64,000 nucleotides of DNA, taken from the NCBI RefSeq assembly GCF_016808335.1, contig NC_053139.1, positions 18,618,782-18,682,781 on the forward strand, read 5' to 3'. Position 1 is the first letter of the stretch. Each line of letters begins with the position of its first letter. Below the pieces are notes generated by a model. It searched no databases and had not been told where the DNA came from. It was given only the letters and a program-made list of their open reading frames with translations. This DNA is from Panicum virgatum. Taxonomy: Eukaryota; Streptophyta; Magnoliopsida; Poales; Poaceae. Position numbers and translations under genes: made by a program. This document shows, one piece after another, positions 33,976-45,550 of this stretch.

Positions 33976-34121
33976 ATTAAAAATATTTTTTTAAAATATC
34001 GTGCAAACATAGACATGTGGGTCTTGTTTCAAAGATCTTGTCATAAGAAAAATAATGGTGCAATTCAAATTATTTTGGTGCTCAGCTTTACACTTATAGT
34101 TTTTTGTAGTTTCAAATTTGG

Positions 34122-34122
<1 letters not shown>

Positions 34123-34171
<49 letters not shown>
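34123..34171. repeat. Compound TA/TG microsatellite
   Basis: About eight TA units run directly into about sixteen TG units. Confidence 0.95.
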
Positions 34172-34173
<2 letters not shown>

Positions 34174-34286
34174 CGTCATCCTCTCTATCTTTTTCTGCAT
34201 GTATAGAATTTTTTTAGTGGAAGCATAACACGAAACAATTTGTTATAAATGAGCTTCATTATAGTCTAAAACTCTATCCACATGGG

Positions 34287-34324
34287 CGCTTGAGGTGATG
34301 GTGTGGAAACCATCACCTCAAGCG
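34287..34324. repeat. Perfect 16-bp hairpin
   Basis: CGCTTGAGGTGATGGT at 34287-34302, a six-base loop GTGGAA, then ACCATCACCTCAAGCG at 34309-34324. It stands alone in non-coding AT-rich DNA and is not followed by a T run in a gene context. Confidence 0.9.
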
Positions 34325-35318
34325 ATATATAATCACGCCTGAGGACGACTCCGTGCGTTGTGTGGCATCTTGGGCCAGCCCAAAGACAGGAGGGTGGGAT
34401 ATTTGGTCCAGAAGTGGGCTGGTTTTCTCGTTTGGACTGCAATATATATACAAAGTCTAACCCCAATTGTTCATTCTTTGGTGCATGTTTTCTAGTTTGG
34501 TTCGTTTTTTATTTCGTCAAAATTTAATACTCCATATAGGTGTCGTAATTTTTTTTAGAATTTTAAATTTTGCAACTAAACAAAACAAAAATTTGGTGTA
34601 CACGGTTATCAAGATCCATAAAACTGTAATGAAACCCCATTGAGTGGATTTAAGTTTCATCTGCACACATTCATCAACTTCTATTGGTCATGTGGCGCAT
34701 TTGATCATTAATACCAATCAGCAATTAAATGCGACAACTTATCTATGAAATTGTGCAATGAAACAGTGCATTGAGGGAGGTAGATGCATTTCAGTGTCAA
34801 GCTGACATGTCACTCTTGGTAACTGTACGATGACACCACTGAGATTGACCCAAAATTCGTAAATGGACGTCTTTATTCTAGAACATTTTTGCACAAATTG
34901 CAAACTTGAACCGTACCTCTCCTTTTGCTTTGGCACACTACTTACCGAGACGTCCCCTCCTCCCCCCCCCCCCCCCACCCCACACACACCCCCACCCAAA
35001 GTGGTTGCATACCAAACACAAGAACTGACTGTTTGCGTTTTTTTTTCTTTTTCATTTCGCTGATCCCATATTCTAGACGGCCGGCCTGCCGCCTGCCGGA
35101 CGTACATCCACAAATCCACATGCTCTTCCGACAGGTGGCGCTCGGTGCAGATTCTCTAACTTGCTCAAGGAAAGTCAGGGGTGGCTTCCCCCTCCTGGAT
35201 GCCGTTCATGACCCATCCAACTGCTCCAGAAGCAATGAGCTTTTTCAAACCATAGCTATTTACTTATCTGTAATTAGCTCATGGAAGGCCCAGTTCGAGG
35301 AAAACAAGTATTAGTGTA
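34325..35318. other. Intergenic, no gene seen
   Basis: Contains a 15-C run at 34962-34976 leading into a CA/CCCA simple repeat to about 35000. ORFs here are by chance. Confidence 0.6.
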
Positions 35319-35790
35319 TCTATAACTCTTATTATAAAGATGATCCCCACTCACGATCATTGATTGCTATTTCTCTGAAACCACATTGAGCCACGTCACC
35401 TTTTTTGTTTCAGCCGTTCGATCTTAGGTACAAGCTACATCTCGACCAGCCGTTCGGGAAGGAAGAGATGCACGAGTTCTATCCTCGCCAGCACCGCCGC
35501 CGGGGGTGGGGGAGAGGAGGGGAAGAAGAGGACTTGATTGTGTACAGCTAGATCTATGTGCCAGATGAGTTGTGTAGGAGAGACGTGAGCAAGAGCAAGC
35601 CCAGACCCGGCCCGCTGGTGCTGTAAGATTCAGTTTATTATTCTTCGCCACTTTGTTTGCTGGGTTATCTAATCGAGTTCCATTTTTCTATGTGTTCAGT
35701 TTGATTTTTACAAAATATTATTGTTTGAGAATTCATTACAAACTACTCTTTTAATCCAATCCCGCAGCAATGCGCAGGGAAATCACCTAG
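35319..35790 (+). mobile_element. Non-autonomous Helitron (472 bp)
   Basis: The 5' end is TCTATAACTCTTATTATAAAG after A35318, matching the TC start of grass Helitrons. The 3' end has CCCGCAGCAATGCGCAGGG (a slightly decayed hairpin, 35761-35779), about seven bases, then CTAG and a following T. Insertion between A and T without duplication fits Helitrons. The interior is GC-rich at 35460-35530 (minus strand could read protein, not recognised). No Rep/helicase. Confidence 0.8.
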
Positions 35791-36475
35791 TTACCATTGT
35801 TCACCTACATGGCCGCTTACACCATTTATACGGCGTGTAAATGCTATTTGATGGGTAGCCCATAGCCGTGTAAAGTCGTGCAAAACCATTTCGACCATTT
35901 AGAAGGCCGTTTAACGGCCGTATATACCGACTTTTTTGCTAAAAGATGGATGACCAACCGTTCACCATATAGGCTAACACTATGTATTACAAATTAAACA
36001 AATAATTTATTTAATTATTATTTCCCACAGTTCCGTATTCTAAATAATTAAAACAATCCCGTCAAGGATACTACTGCATGAGATAGGTTATACTGGCCAT
36101 AAAATTTACACTCCTAATTGATGTCTTCTGTGGAGACTATGTTGCAATAGAAATTCCAAACTTGTGGGCTACTTATGAACATTCGTATGCCCGTAAGCTC
36201 TATTGCTACTGTAGAAATCCATCTGATATATTAGTGGCTTTTGGTGGAAGTTACTTTGGTTTTCAGATCATCAAATTGTTTGAAAATAGTTAATTAAAAT
36301 GCTTTTTAATACATCAATTATCTTTAAATTTTCAATTAGTAAAATTAGTAAGTGAGATATCTTTACGTCTTTGTTAGATGGTGTTTCTTATGTACTAACT
36401 TCCGGAGTGGCCTTATGTTAGCTTATAAGTAACTACAGCCGGCTTAACTAGATATATGCATTGAAAAAACTTATT
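35791..36475. other. Intergenic, no gene seen
   Basis: About 35825-35945 has several GCCGT(G/T)TAA and complementary TTTA(A/C)ACGGC units, possibly another decayed small element; the rest is unremarkable. Confidence 0.5.
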
Positions 36476-36483
36476 GCTTCAGC

Positions 36484-36745
36484 CAGTGGCGGATGTACAC
36501 CCCGGGCCACCCGTGCCATGGCCCGGGGTTCGGCCCAAAAAATTGCTGAAGAAGAATAAATATACTACTTCGCGATGACACTTGTTGTATGTTTTCTATC
36601 TTTCCATTATGTTCTCGTGTATCTTTTGAACTTCCATTATGTTCTCGTGTATCTTTTGAACTATGAGTTTGTCGACGTCTGGTTTTTGTCACAACTATAT
36701 TTAAAACTCGGCCCGGGGTTCAACTCAATCCTGGTTCCGCCACTG
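36484..36745. mobile_element. Short hAT element C (262 bp) with perfect 8-bp TSD
   Basis: Ends CAGTGGCGGA and TTCCGCCACTG are flanked by identical GCTTCAGC at 36476-36483 and 36746-36753. GGCCCGGGGTTC subterminal repeats occur on both sides. A 30-bp tandem duplication (TTCCATTATGTTCTCGTGTA...) begins at 36602 and 36632. No transposase. Confidence 0.92.
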
Positions 36746-36753
36746 GCTTCAGC

Positions 36754-37489
36754 AGCCGTTGGATACCATGGCCGGCATCTGGAAGGGGGAAGGTCACCCC
36801 TAACTTTCCTTAAGGAAGTCAAGAGAATCTGCGCCCGGTTGCACTAGCCTGTGGATAAACGTTGCCGTCAATCAACCGAGATCCCGGTCGCAACACACGT
36901 CGCTCCTCGATCGCTGGGCCCAGCCGTTTTTTTCTTTTGCACGGCCCGATCGACGCGCGGACGCTGGCTGGCGCGTGTCATCGCTTTGTAAAAAAAATTA
37001 TTAATAGTATGGTTAATACAACCGGCTGTAGGAGCTTGATAATATTGTCTATCTCTCAACTTATACATAGTTAGCTCATTACCATTAAATACATGGTTCA
37101 TATAATTTATAAAATTTTTTAATTATTATATTGAAACTGGCTGTAAAATTACATCTCGCTTCTTCTTTCTCTCCTCACCTTTCTCCTGATCCATCTCAGC
37201 ATTGACGTAGCCATTACCGCGGAGAGCGGCTGCCGGTGTGCCGCCACTAGCAAGCTCGTGGAGCACGATGGGACCAAAAAGATGAAACCAGATCGCCTCC
37301 AGTTAAAGCGTTTCCGGGGATCAATCGACAGACACGGCGACACGCCGCGGTGTTATCACCGCCGGTTGCTCTCGCCGCTGCCCGCACGTGCGGCGGTCGC
37401 GCGCGTTGCTGCGACAGCACGTGATCTGTGCGGGCCCCGCGGCGTGAAGGAGCCCGAGGAGGCGAGGACCGTGGGCAAAAGGGATCATT
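36754..37489. other. Intergenic, no gene seen
   Basis: A MITE-like AT stretch with GTATGGTTAATACAACCGGCTG (about 37007) and a possible partner ACTGGCTGTAAAATTACA (about 37135), then GC-rich sequence with chance ORFs. Confidence 0.45.
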
Positions 37490-37497
37490 GGCCCGTT

Positions 37498-38189
37498 TAA
37501 GGATGCCAACGGGTCGGGTTCGGTTCGGGTGGAGTATCTGAGCACCCAAAACCGAAACCCGAATTTGAAACCCGAACTTGAAATCCAATTCGGGTCAGAA
37601 TTCATACCCAAAACCGAAACCCGTGGATATCTGAAACCCGACGGATAATCTGAAACCCGAATTTTTTTACAAACAAGCAAAAACATTCCAGCAACCAAGA
37701 ATAGCAAGGTCATGCGGGGGTCTGGTGAGGCGCCGATGTCGATCATCGATGAGCGGCGAGGTCGGGGGAGCTGGTGCGGGGCGCGGCCGGGGGCGCCTCC
37801 ACAGTGCGCGGCGCCGGCGGCGAGGCGTGTCCGGGGGGGCGCCTCCGCAGTTCGCGGCGCCGGCGGCGGGGCGTGGCCGGGGAGGGGGCGTGCCTGTCCT
37901 TCGGGGTGCCGGCGGCGGGCGGGCGGGTGGGGTGGGTGAGGAAGGATGAGATTTTGGGTTTATATAGCTAGGGTTGCTAGATGGGCTTTTACTGGGCCAA
38001 GTTTTGGGGCCCCAATGGAGCTCCGCGGGTTAAATCTGGAATCCGCCCCAAACCCGAAATGTTTTGGGTACCCGAAACCGCAAATCCGCGGGTGAAAAAT
38101 AGAACCCGAACCCGAAACCTGCAAACCCGAAACCCGCAAACCCGAAACCCGTGGATATCCGCCCCGAACCCGATCCGCTGCCATCTTTA
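37498..38189. mobile_element. Non-autonomous hAT-like element D (692 bp) with perfect 8-bp TSD
   Basis: Ends TAAGGATGCCAACGGGTCGG and CCGATCCGCTGCCATCTTTA; flanks GGCCCGTT at 37490-37497 and 38190-38197 are identical. The termini resemble element B (TAAAGATGG.AACGGGT). Both sides carry many AACCCGAAACCCG units. The middle (about 37700-37950) is extremely GC-rich with G-run repeats (GGCGCCTCC.CAGT.CGCGGCGCCGGCGGC twice), coding-like in composition but unrecognised. Confidence 0.9.
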
Positions 38190-39118
38190 GGCCCGTTGGG
38201 TAAGAAGAAGTGGACGTGTGAGCAAACAAGACAATTTTTCTAAATAAACAGGCTCTTAATATATGTACATGCCCAATTTCAGTCACACAAACAAGACAAT
38301 TTTTCTTTATGTGCAACAAGAATAATGGATCCATGGAAGGTACTTAGCGGATTCCTTACAATCACGTGTGAGCAAAGTGACTACAAAAAAATATACTCAT
38401 GGATCGATGAACTTTTATACCCTTACTAGGTATGGTACGTGCCCGTGCGTTGCAACGGGCAAAAGCAATAAATCCATAAGCAAATATTGACACTTTCTAG
38501 AAAAATAGTTGGTTGTTTGAAACCAATGCACAATAACACCAAATATTTATTTGTCAAGCAAAGATGATGTTGGTTTCTGATCAACCACACAAGCATGATC
38601 AATGTGTCCATCTGATGATAGTATTTTTCACCAACCGCGAAGCATCAATCAAATGAGCACATGAATAAGCAAAGGTAACATCTTGTAGAATGCCTAAAAT
38701 ACTAAGAAATGAGATTACATGTTTCATGTATGGGACAAACACTATGTTTCTGTCACACTCATCTAGTTTACAATCCACCCTAATGAGGATGTCAGACATT
38801 AGCTCAACGACCAAGTTGTTGCCACCATCAGCCATACAAGCTTGACAAATTCTCCTTTAGAATTGCAGTATTATAGCACTTGCTTTGAGGCTATAACATC
38901 TGAGGCATGCTTCTCCAAACCGAATGCATTGAAATTTTAGTACTTTTATTTCATAAAAGTCAACTGCTTATAACATTAGATGTATGACATTGGGAGTAGA
39001 ACAAAGTTTCACAATTATCTTCTATCTTAATAAAGCACATGTTCTACCTCAGTCAGGCTCACCAAGCAGTGAACAACAATATCCCTAAGATTCTAGGGAC
39101 AACTCCTTTGTTTAGGTG

Positions 39119-39684
39119 TGTTGGGGTCACCACCTTCGGTCAGATCGCCGGAGGAACGCGAAGACATCGAGTCAAGGGCGAGCCGAAGGTCTACCAGCAG
39201 AAGGTGACACATCTTCGCGTGTCTTCGGGTCAGGAAGCGAAGACGGTGCACCCGGAAGACTAAAGCTGACGCCAGGAGCTATCGCGGAGGTGTTCCGTCT
39301 TCGCCGTTCCACGAGCAAGAAGACGGAGAGGAGCGAAGACTTGGTGACACGAGTCTCGCAGAGTACTTGGCAGCGGGTCCGGGAGCTTCGTCGAATGCGG
39401 CGAAGATGCCGGGGTCGGCGTGGGTCCCGCTGCTGAGCTGTGGCGCACTCAAGTTGTAACGGGCAAATTACGCTCGTATCTAGGAATATTCTGGGAATAT
39501 TACCGTTGTAGGGGTGCAATAGAGTAATTGTACATTGAAGTTGTAACGCCACCTATAAATACCCTGTGTAATGTTCATTTAAGGGGATCTGGGGAAATGA
39601 AGAAAGAGCACTTTATTACTTGACTTCTGTGTTGCCCATTACTGTTGTTGTGTTCGTCCGTTCCGGAGACACTCTCCACCAACA
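39119..39684 (+). repeat. 5' LTR of the Tat element (566 bp)
   Basis: Begins TGTTGGGGTCACC and ends TCCACCAACA. A TATA box, CTATAAATACCC, lies near 39553, so transcription would start about 30 bases downstream. Confidence 0.93.
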
Positions 39685-39717
39685 GTTTGGCACCCACCCG
39701 TCGGTTCGATACACCAC

Positions 39718-42437
39718 ATGGCGGCAACGAAGAAGAGAGGGACCACCGGAGCCACTTCGGAGGAAACGACGATGACAACGCCCTCGCAGGGCGAAGCAGC
39801 AGCAACACAGGCGAACGGGGCTAGCAGCGACGGCGTCTCCGTCGAAGCCCTCGCAGATGGCCAGCTTGAAATCAACCTTCTGGACATCGGCGTCACAGCC
39901 GAAGACATCGCTGCGATGCATCGCATCGACGCTCGCATCGAAGAGGCACGAAGGGTTCAGCAGCAGGCATTGGAATCCGGACCGTCGGAGCCACAAGTGA
40001 TGACAAGGGCGAAGGGGAAGCAGACCATGCTCACCGAAGCAGAGCGTCAAGAGCAGTACAACAAGCTGAAGGAGGAGGAGCTTCGCTGCAAGGCGATGCA
40101 GGAGAAGCTCCGTGCCCAGAGGCTGCAGCTGGAGCAATTGCAGGCTCCACCAAGACCACCCCAGAGGGAGGCAGTCGTCGCCAACCCGCGACAGCAAGAA
40201 CCACCAAGGTCCCGCCAGGAGTTCGTGCCGGTCGAAGAGATCTCTGACCTTCTGAGTCGGACGGCGAAGAGTGTTACCGAAGAAGCCATCACAGGATATC
40301 GCCATTGTCCGAAGAGCTGGAGGAGGTACAGTGGCCTCACCGTCTTAACCCAGCAATATTGCCTCAGTTCGATGGGGAGTCAGACCCCGAAGAGTTCCTC
40401 CTCAAGTACGAAGCCACCATCGAAGCATCAGGAGGAGGCAACGCATGCAAGGCAAAGGCGCTCGTCCTCGCATTGAAGGGCTTGGCGCAGCGCTGGTATG
40501 CAAACATCCCCCCGGGAACCATTCTGTCTTGGAAGAAGCTCCGCATTGAGTTATGTTCAAGCTTCCGCGCCGTAAGGCCCGACGAAGTCACATCTTGCGA
40601 CTTCCACGACCTAAGGCAAGGAAGCATGACCTTGCAACAATATCTCCAGAGAGTCATGAAGCTTCGCACAAGAGCACCCAATGTTGCCAACCAGAGCATC
40701 ATCGATTCGGTGGTGAAGGGGATCAATCTGGGACCATGCGGGGAATACATATCCCGGCGTAAGCCAAAGACAGTCACGAAGCTATTCGAGATAATGCAAG
40801 AATATTGCATATCCGACCGGGCGAAGAGGAGAAGGCTCGAGGAAAAGAACGAGCAGAAGAAATCGCGAAGCAGCGAGAGGTCCCATTCGAAACCATGGCA
40901 CGCCGATGAGCCGAGGCAGAAAAGAACAGTGAACAATGTATCCGAAGAGGGACCCCGAGAGGACAGACACCGTCACAAGGGTAAAGGCGAAAGGGACCGA
41001 CACGAAGAAAGATCCAACCGCGATGATCGTCACCATCGCGAAGACCGACAAAGCAAAGGACGAAGGGACAGCGGTGGTCGAAGGGAGAAAATTCCGTTCT
41101 GTTTCTTCCACGGCAAGGACAAAGGCCACTGGACAAATGAGTGCCCTTTCGCAATTGAAAGGAAAGAGGAGTTTGATCGGCAGAATTCCCAGCCAGCAAA
41201 ACCAGTCAATCATACCTCGCAGATACCGCCTCAGTCTTTGACAACGGCAAATACTTGGGCTCCTACACCAAATTGGCCGGTGTCGTACTCGGTGTTCAAT
41301 TATAACCCACTGCCATATGCACCATCTCCGCAACAATCATTTCCAATGCTACCACCACCACCACAGTACAATCAATCATGGTCCAGAAGCTCGACACCGC
41401 TTTCTTGCGACACAACAAATTTACCTCCACCGCCAAAACTAGAGCCAGGGCAGATCCCCGAGCGAGCAATCGACACACCTTCGGGCAGCAGGGTCAACAT
41501 CATCAATGCCATCTCCGGAGGATCCAACGAACCAGTCCATGAGACAAAGAAGCAGCGGAAAGAATATTTCAGAACAATCTCCCACGTCAGCGAAGGCCGA
41601 TGCTTCCGGACAACGTGGTCGCATGTCCTAATAACTTTCACGCAGGCAGACCTTCGACTGCAGCACTACCCACATAATGACCCCCTCGTCATAAGGGCGA
41701 ACATTGGCAAAAATTCAGTGCACTTTGCGGGGAATGATGTAGGGAGAATCTTGGTGGACAACGGGAGTTCTGCAGATATCCTCGTCTGGCAGTGTTTCGT
41801 CAAAATGGGGTTCACCGAAGCAGCGCTGAAGAAGTCACAGTATCCACTCATTGGGTTCGGAGGCAAGAGAATCGAAGCTCTTGGAAAGATAGAGCTCAAC
41901 GTAACATTTGGCGAAGGTGCAGGACAGAGAACTGAAGCAATCACCTTCGACGTGGTCGACATCAACTATCCCTACAACGCAATCTTCGGTCGCAACACCT
42001 TGGTCAAATTCGCAGCAGTAATCCATCAGTCGTACCTATGCATGAAGCTACCCATAGCCGGAGGAATCATCACAGTCTTCGGAAACCAAGAAGAAGCAAG
42101 AAGGTGCGAGGACAACGCATCAACCTCAGACAAGAACGTCCATGTCATTGAAGCACCAAATGAGGTCAATGATGGTGAAAACTGCGAAGAGCCTGAGAAG
42201 TTAGGGGGTGTATCCCCAGCGGAACATACGAAGAAGGTGCCCCTGTGCGAGGATGTGCCTGATCGAATGGTGATCATCGAAAAAGGGCTTGAAGAGGCCG
42301 AAGAGGCCAGGCTTATACAGTTTCTCCGCAACAATCAAGATGTGTTTGCTTGGTCCTCTTCGGATCTGCGAGGGGTCAGTCGAGAAGTCATCGAGCATGA
42401 GCTCAGGGTGAGTCCGAAGGCGAAATCCGTGAAGTAG
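39718..42437 (+). pseudogene. Tat element gag and protease, with one frame change
   Basis: Starts at ATG 39718 (MAATKKRGTT). The first part is coiled-coil-like (KLKEEELRCKAMQEKLRAQR). Near 40300-40320 the reading frame changes and continues from about 40305 as gag core (LKGLAQRWYANIPPG, FRAVRPDEVTSCDFHDLRQG). A His/Arg-rich basic stretch and a zinc-knuckle-like CFFHGKDKGHWTNEC follow. Then comes the protease with ILVDNGSSADILVWQCFV (about 41740-41800) and the start of the pol linker. It ends at an in-frame TAG at 42435-42437, immediately before the RT lead-in. Confidence 0.85.
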
Positions 42438-44381
42438 GGCCAAAGATCAATGTCCGAAGAGAGGCAGAAAGCGGCTCAAGCCGAGGTACAAAAGTTGCTG
42501 GACGCGGGCGTCATTCGCGAAATCCAGTACCCAGAATGGCTAGCAAACGTTGTAATGGTACCAAAGAAGAACGGGAAGTGGCGAATGTGCATTGACTTAC
42601 AATCTTGAACGAGGCGTGCCCGAAGGACGAATACCCACTGCCGCGAATTGACACCTTGGTCGATGCAGCAGCTTGTTCAGAGATGCTCAGCATGTTGGAC
42701 TGTTTCTCAGGTTATCACCAGATATTCATGAACAAGGCGGACGAAGAGAAGACCAGCTTCACTACCCCCTTCGGGACATATTGCTACGTAAGAATGCTGG
42801 AGGGCCTCCGCAACGCAGGATGCACTTTCAATAGAATGATCAAGAAGGTACTGGGAGATCAACTGGGGAGGAATATCTCCGCGTATGTCGATGATGCCGT
42901 TGTCCGAAGCAAGAGGAGGGAAGACCATATCCAAGATCTTTGCGAAACATTCGCGAACCTTCATCGCCATGGCTTGAAACTGAACCCAGAGAAGTGCGTC
43001 TTCGGAGTCCGAAGAGGAAAACTATTGGGATGCATGATAACGGAAAGGGGAATAGAGGCAAATCCGGAGAAGATAGAAGCAATCAGGCGGATGAAGCCAC
43101 CGACCACCAGAAAAGGGGTACAAAAGTTGATGGGCAGGTTGGCTTCGCTAAATCGATTCATATCAAAATCAGCTGAGAAGTGCCTACCATTTTTCAAGGC
43201 GCTGAAAGGATCAGGCAACTTTGAATGGGGCGAAGAACAGGCGAAGGCCTTCGAAGACCTCAAACAGTATATCGAGAAGTTGGCTGTCATGTCCAGCCCT
43301 TCGGAGAAGGCGGAGTTGTTGTTATACATCTCCACATCAGACGCAGCCGTCAGTGCCGCCCTTGTCGAAGAGCGTACGGTCGAAGGGGCACTAACCCAGA
43401 CGCCCATATACTTCGTCTCCGAAGCCCTAAACGGGTCAAAGTTGCTATACTCAGAAATGGAGAAGATGGCATATGCGGTGGTCATGGCATCACGCAAGCT
43501 ACGTTACTACTTCCAGAGCCACAAAATCAAGGTTCCAACATCTTTCCCACTTCGGGACATGTTTGAGAACAGAGAAGCCTCCGGCGGGATAGGCAAATGG
43601 GCTACGCAACTAGCCGAGCACACCATTGACTTCGTCTCCAGATCAGCAATCAAGTCACAGGTCTTGGCAGACTTTATTGCAGACTGGACACCAGTCGCAC
43701 CTTCGCAAGAGCAGCCGAAGATAGAAACAATATGGCAACTGGAGTGTGATGGGGCTTACCAGAGAGATGGAGCAGGGGCCTCGGTAGTTCTCACAGCACC
43801 TTCGGGTACACAACTGAAGTACGCAGTCAGGCATGACTTCACCGGATGCACAAACAATGTAGCAGAATACGAAGGACTTCTCCTGGGTCTTCGCAAAGCA
43901 AGGGCACTGGGCGCACGAAGACTGACTATCAGGTCCGATTCAGAGTTGATCACAGGTCAAATAAACAAATCCAACAGGACTCTCAAGCCAGAGCTGGCAA
44001 AATACTTGGCAGCAGTGCGAAGCATGGAGAAACACTTCCTGGGGTTCAGCATCCGTAGTTTCTCCAGAACAAAAAATAAGCAAGCTGATCAACTGGCGAA
44101 AGCAGCAGCACAGTTTGATCCATTACCGCCAGATGTTTTTTTCGAAACATTAAAGCAGGCCTCCGTAAACTGTGCCGATGAACCAGCTAAATTCATCAAT
44201 GCCATAACCAGCGAAGATTGGAGGGCCGCCATAATGGCCTATCTTCGTGGACACTTTGTCCCGGAGGACGAGAAGGAAGAAAAAAGAATGGCACTTCGAG
44301 CGAGAAACTACAGAATCATAGGTGAAGAGTTATATCGAGGGGGAGTCTGCGCACCACTCTTAAGGTGCATCTCACGCGAAG
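42438..44381 (+). pseudogene. Tat element reverse transcriptase, RNase H and second (archaeal-like) RNase H; integrase deleted
   Basis: RT lead-in at about 42450-42600 (LLDAGVIREIQYPEWLANVV, VPKKNGKWRMCID) is followed by a one-base frame change near 42596. It then runs open: PLPRIDTLVDAAACSEMLSM, FGTYCYVRM, the catalytic ISAYVDDAVVRSK, RNase H with LLYISTSDAAVSAALVEE, and a second RNase H with ECDGAYQRDGAGASVVL, NNVAEYEGLLLGLRKA and IRSDSELITGQIN. It breaks off after EELYRGGVCAPLLRCI at 44381, where LTR sequence begins. Confidence 0.9.
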
Positions 44382-44734
44382 AGCGAAGACTTGGTGACAC
44401 GAGTCTCGCAGAGTACTTGGCAGCGGGTCCGGGAGCTTCGTCGGATGCGGCGAAGATGCCAGGGTCGGCGTGGGTCCCGCTGCTGAGCTGTGGCGCACTC
44501 AAGTTGTAACGGGCAAATTACGCTCGTATCTAGGAATATTCCGGGAATATTACCGTTGTAGGGGTGCAATAGAGTAATTGTACATTGAAGTTGTAACGCC
44601 ACCTATAAATACCCTGTGTAATGTTCATTGAAGGGGATCTGGGGAAATGAAGAAAGAGCACTTTATTACTTGACTTCCGTGTTGCCCATTACTGTTGTTG
44701 AGTTCGTCCGTTCCGGAGACACTCTCCACCAACA
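44382..44734 (+). repeat. Truncated 3' LTR of the Tat element (353 bp)
   Basis: Aligns without gaps to 39332-39684 of the 5' LTR. I count six substitutions. The first 213 bp are absent; the join to pol sits at a shared GAGCGAAGAC, consistent with deletion by short homology. Confidence 0.93.
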
Positions 44735-44739
44735 AGGTG

Positions 44740-44795
44740 GTCTTCGCGTGGTCCTCTCGATCATTCTCCAGGTTTATGCCAAAGATCCTTTTGGC
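44740..44795 (-). pseudogene. Captured terminal-exon fragment in Helitron, gene unknown
   Basis: On the minus strand TTTTTCAG| precedes an open stretch reading AKRIFGINLENDREDHAKTT, followed by a stop codon formed across the Tat target site. A 3' splice site plus immediate stop look like the last exon of a host gene. I do not recognise the protein. The Tat element inserted within a few bases of its end. Confidence 0.4.
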
Positions 44796-45441
44796 CTGAA
44801 AAACTAACATCAATATAAAAAAAATCAAGATTCACTTCACATAAATAAATAGATAAAAAGCTTTGTTCATAATGGATGATCACCTTAAGGCACAACAAAA
44901 ATAGGAGAGGAAGACTTTAATCATGTATTCATAATTTCTTAGATGTCTTATGTAACACCATGAACAACACAATAAAATTGAGCCACCGCGGTTTTACCAA
45001 GCAACAACAGGTTTTGGTCAGTTAACATATTGAAACAAAGGTCAGGTGATGCTTCTATCATCAATCGAGGATAGCACTAAGCCACTAATTCTTCCAATGC
45101 TAGAATGTGCATATGACTACATCTGCCTCTCAACACCAAGATATTATACACAATACAATTCATTTCTACGTAAGTACCAGGCTCAGATGGTAACTATCCA
45201 ATACCAATTATTTTTTAGCACTCTAGGTTAGTATTAGTACAACAGTAAAGAAAACTACAAAAGGCATGCTTCTTGAAATAGCAATAAATCTGTGCACCTA
45301 AATAATGATGAGTAGACAATTGGTCTTTAATGCTCAAATGGCCACTAAACAATAAGCAAATGCTAGCTTTGTAGAAACACCAAAATCACATTTCAGAGTA
45401 AAATAAAATGGAATAATAGACTCACAAGATTAATGACAAAC

Positions 45442-45550
45442 CTTTATGGAGATGTAACTCCCCTGGACAATGCTTTTTAGCAGCTGGCTTTCCATTTGCA
45501 GTTGATGCATCATCATTCTTCTGGCCTTTTATCTTAAAAAGATTTATCAT
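45442..45550 (-). pseudogene. Captured first exon of a UBC12/RCE1-like NEDD8-conjugating E2
   Basis: From ATG 45550 the minus strand reads MINLFKIKGQ, then about ten linker residues, NGKPAAKKHCPGEL and HLHKG up to a GT donor (AAAG|GTTTG). This matches the N-terminal extension of plant RUB1/NEDD8-conjugating enzymes (MI.LFKVK ... KK.SAGELRLHKD), which docks the E1, and ends at the phase-1 position where that exon normally ends. The E2 core with its catalytic Cys does not follow within reach, so this is an isolated fragment lying in the orientation of the surrounding Helitron. Confidence 0.68.

Larger units (their letters stand above)
39119..44734 (+). mobile_element. Tat-lineage Ty3/gypsy retrotransposon (5616 bp), internally deleted, 5-bp TSD
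   Basis: LTR ends TGTTGG...CCAACA are flanked by identical AGGTG at 39114-39118 and 44735-44739. After the 5' LTR (39119-39684) comes GTTTGGCACCCACCCG, in the position of a primer-binding site. A gag-protease frame and an RT-RNase H frame follow. Integrase is missing: coding sequence runs directly into a 3' LTR lacking its first 213 bp. Dual RNase H organisation and DNGSSADIL protease fit the Tat clade. Confidence 0.93.
38426..45550 (-). mobile_element. Helitron on the minus strand carrying exon fragments, split by a retrotransposon (5' end not found)
   Basis: The 3' end, read on the minus strand, has a hairpin (plus 38441-38460, GCCCGT...ACGGGC), 11 bases, then CTAG at 38429-38426 followed by T: a textbook grass Helitron end. 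The body extends through 38461-39113 and, beyond the Tat insertion, from 44740 to at least 45550. It holds minus-strand exon-like pieces. A matching TC 5' end was not located, so the right boundary given is a minimum. Confidence 0.55.

Noticed and set aside
39616..40305. 229-codon antisense frame in the Tat element
   Set aside because: Shadow of the gag N-terminal frame on the other strand.
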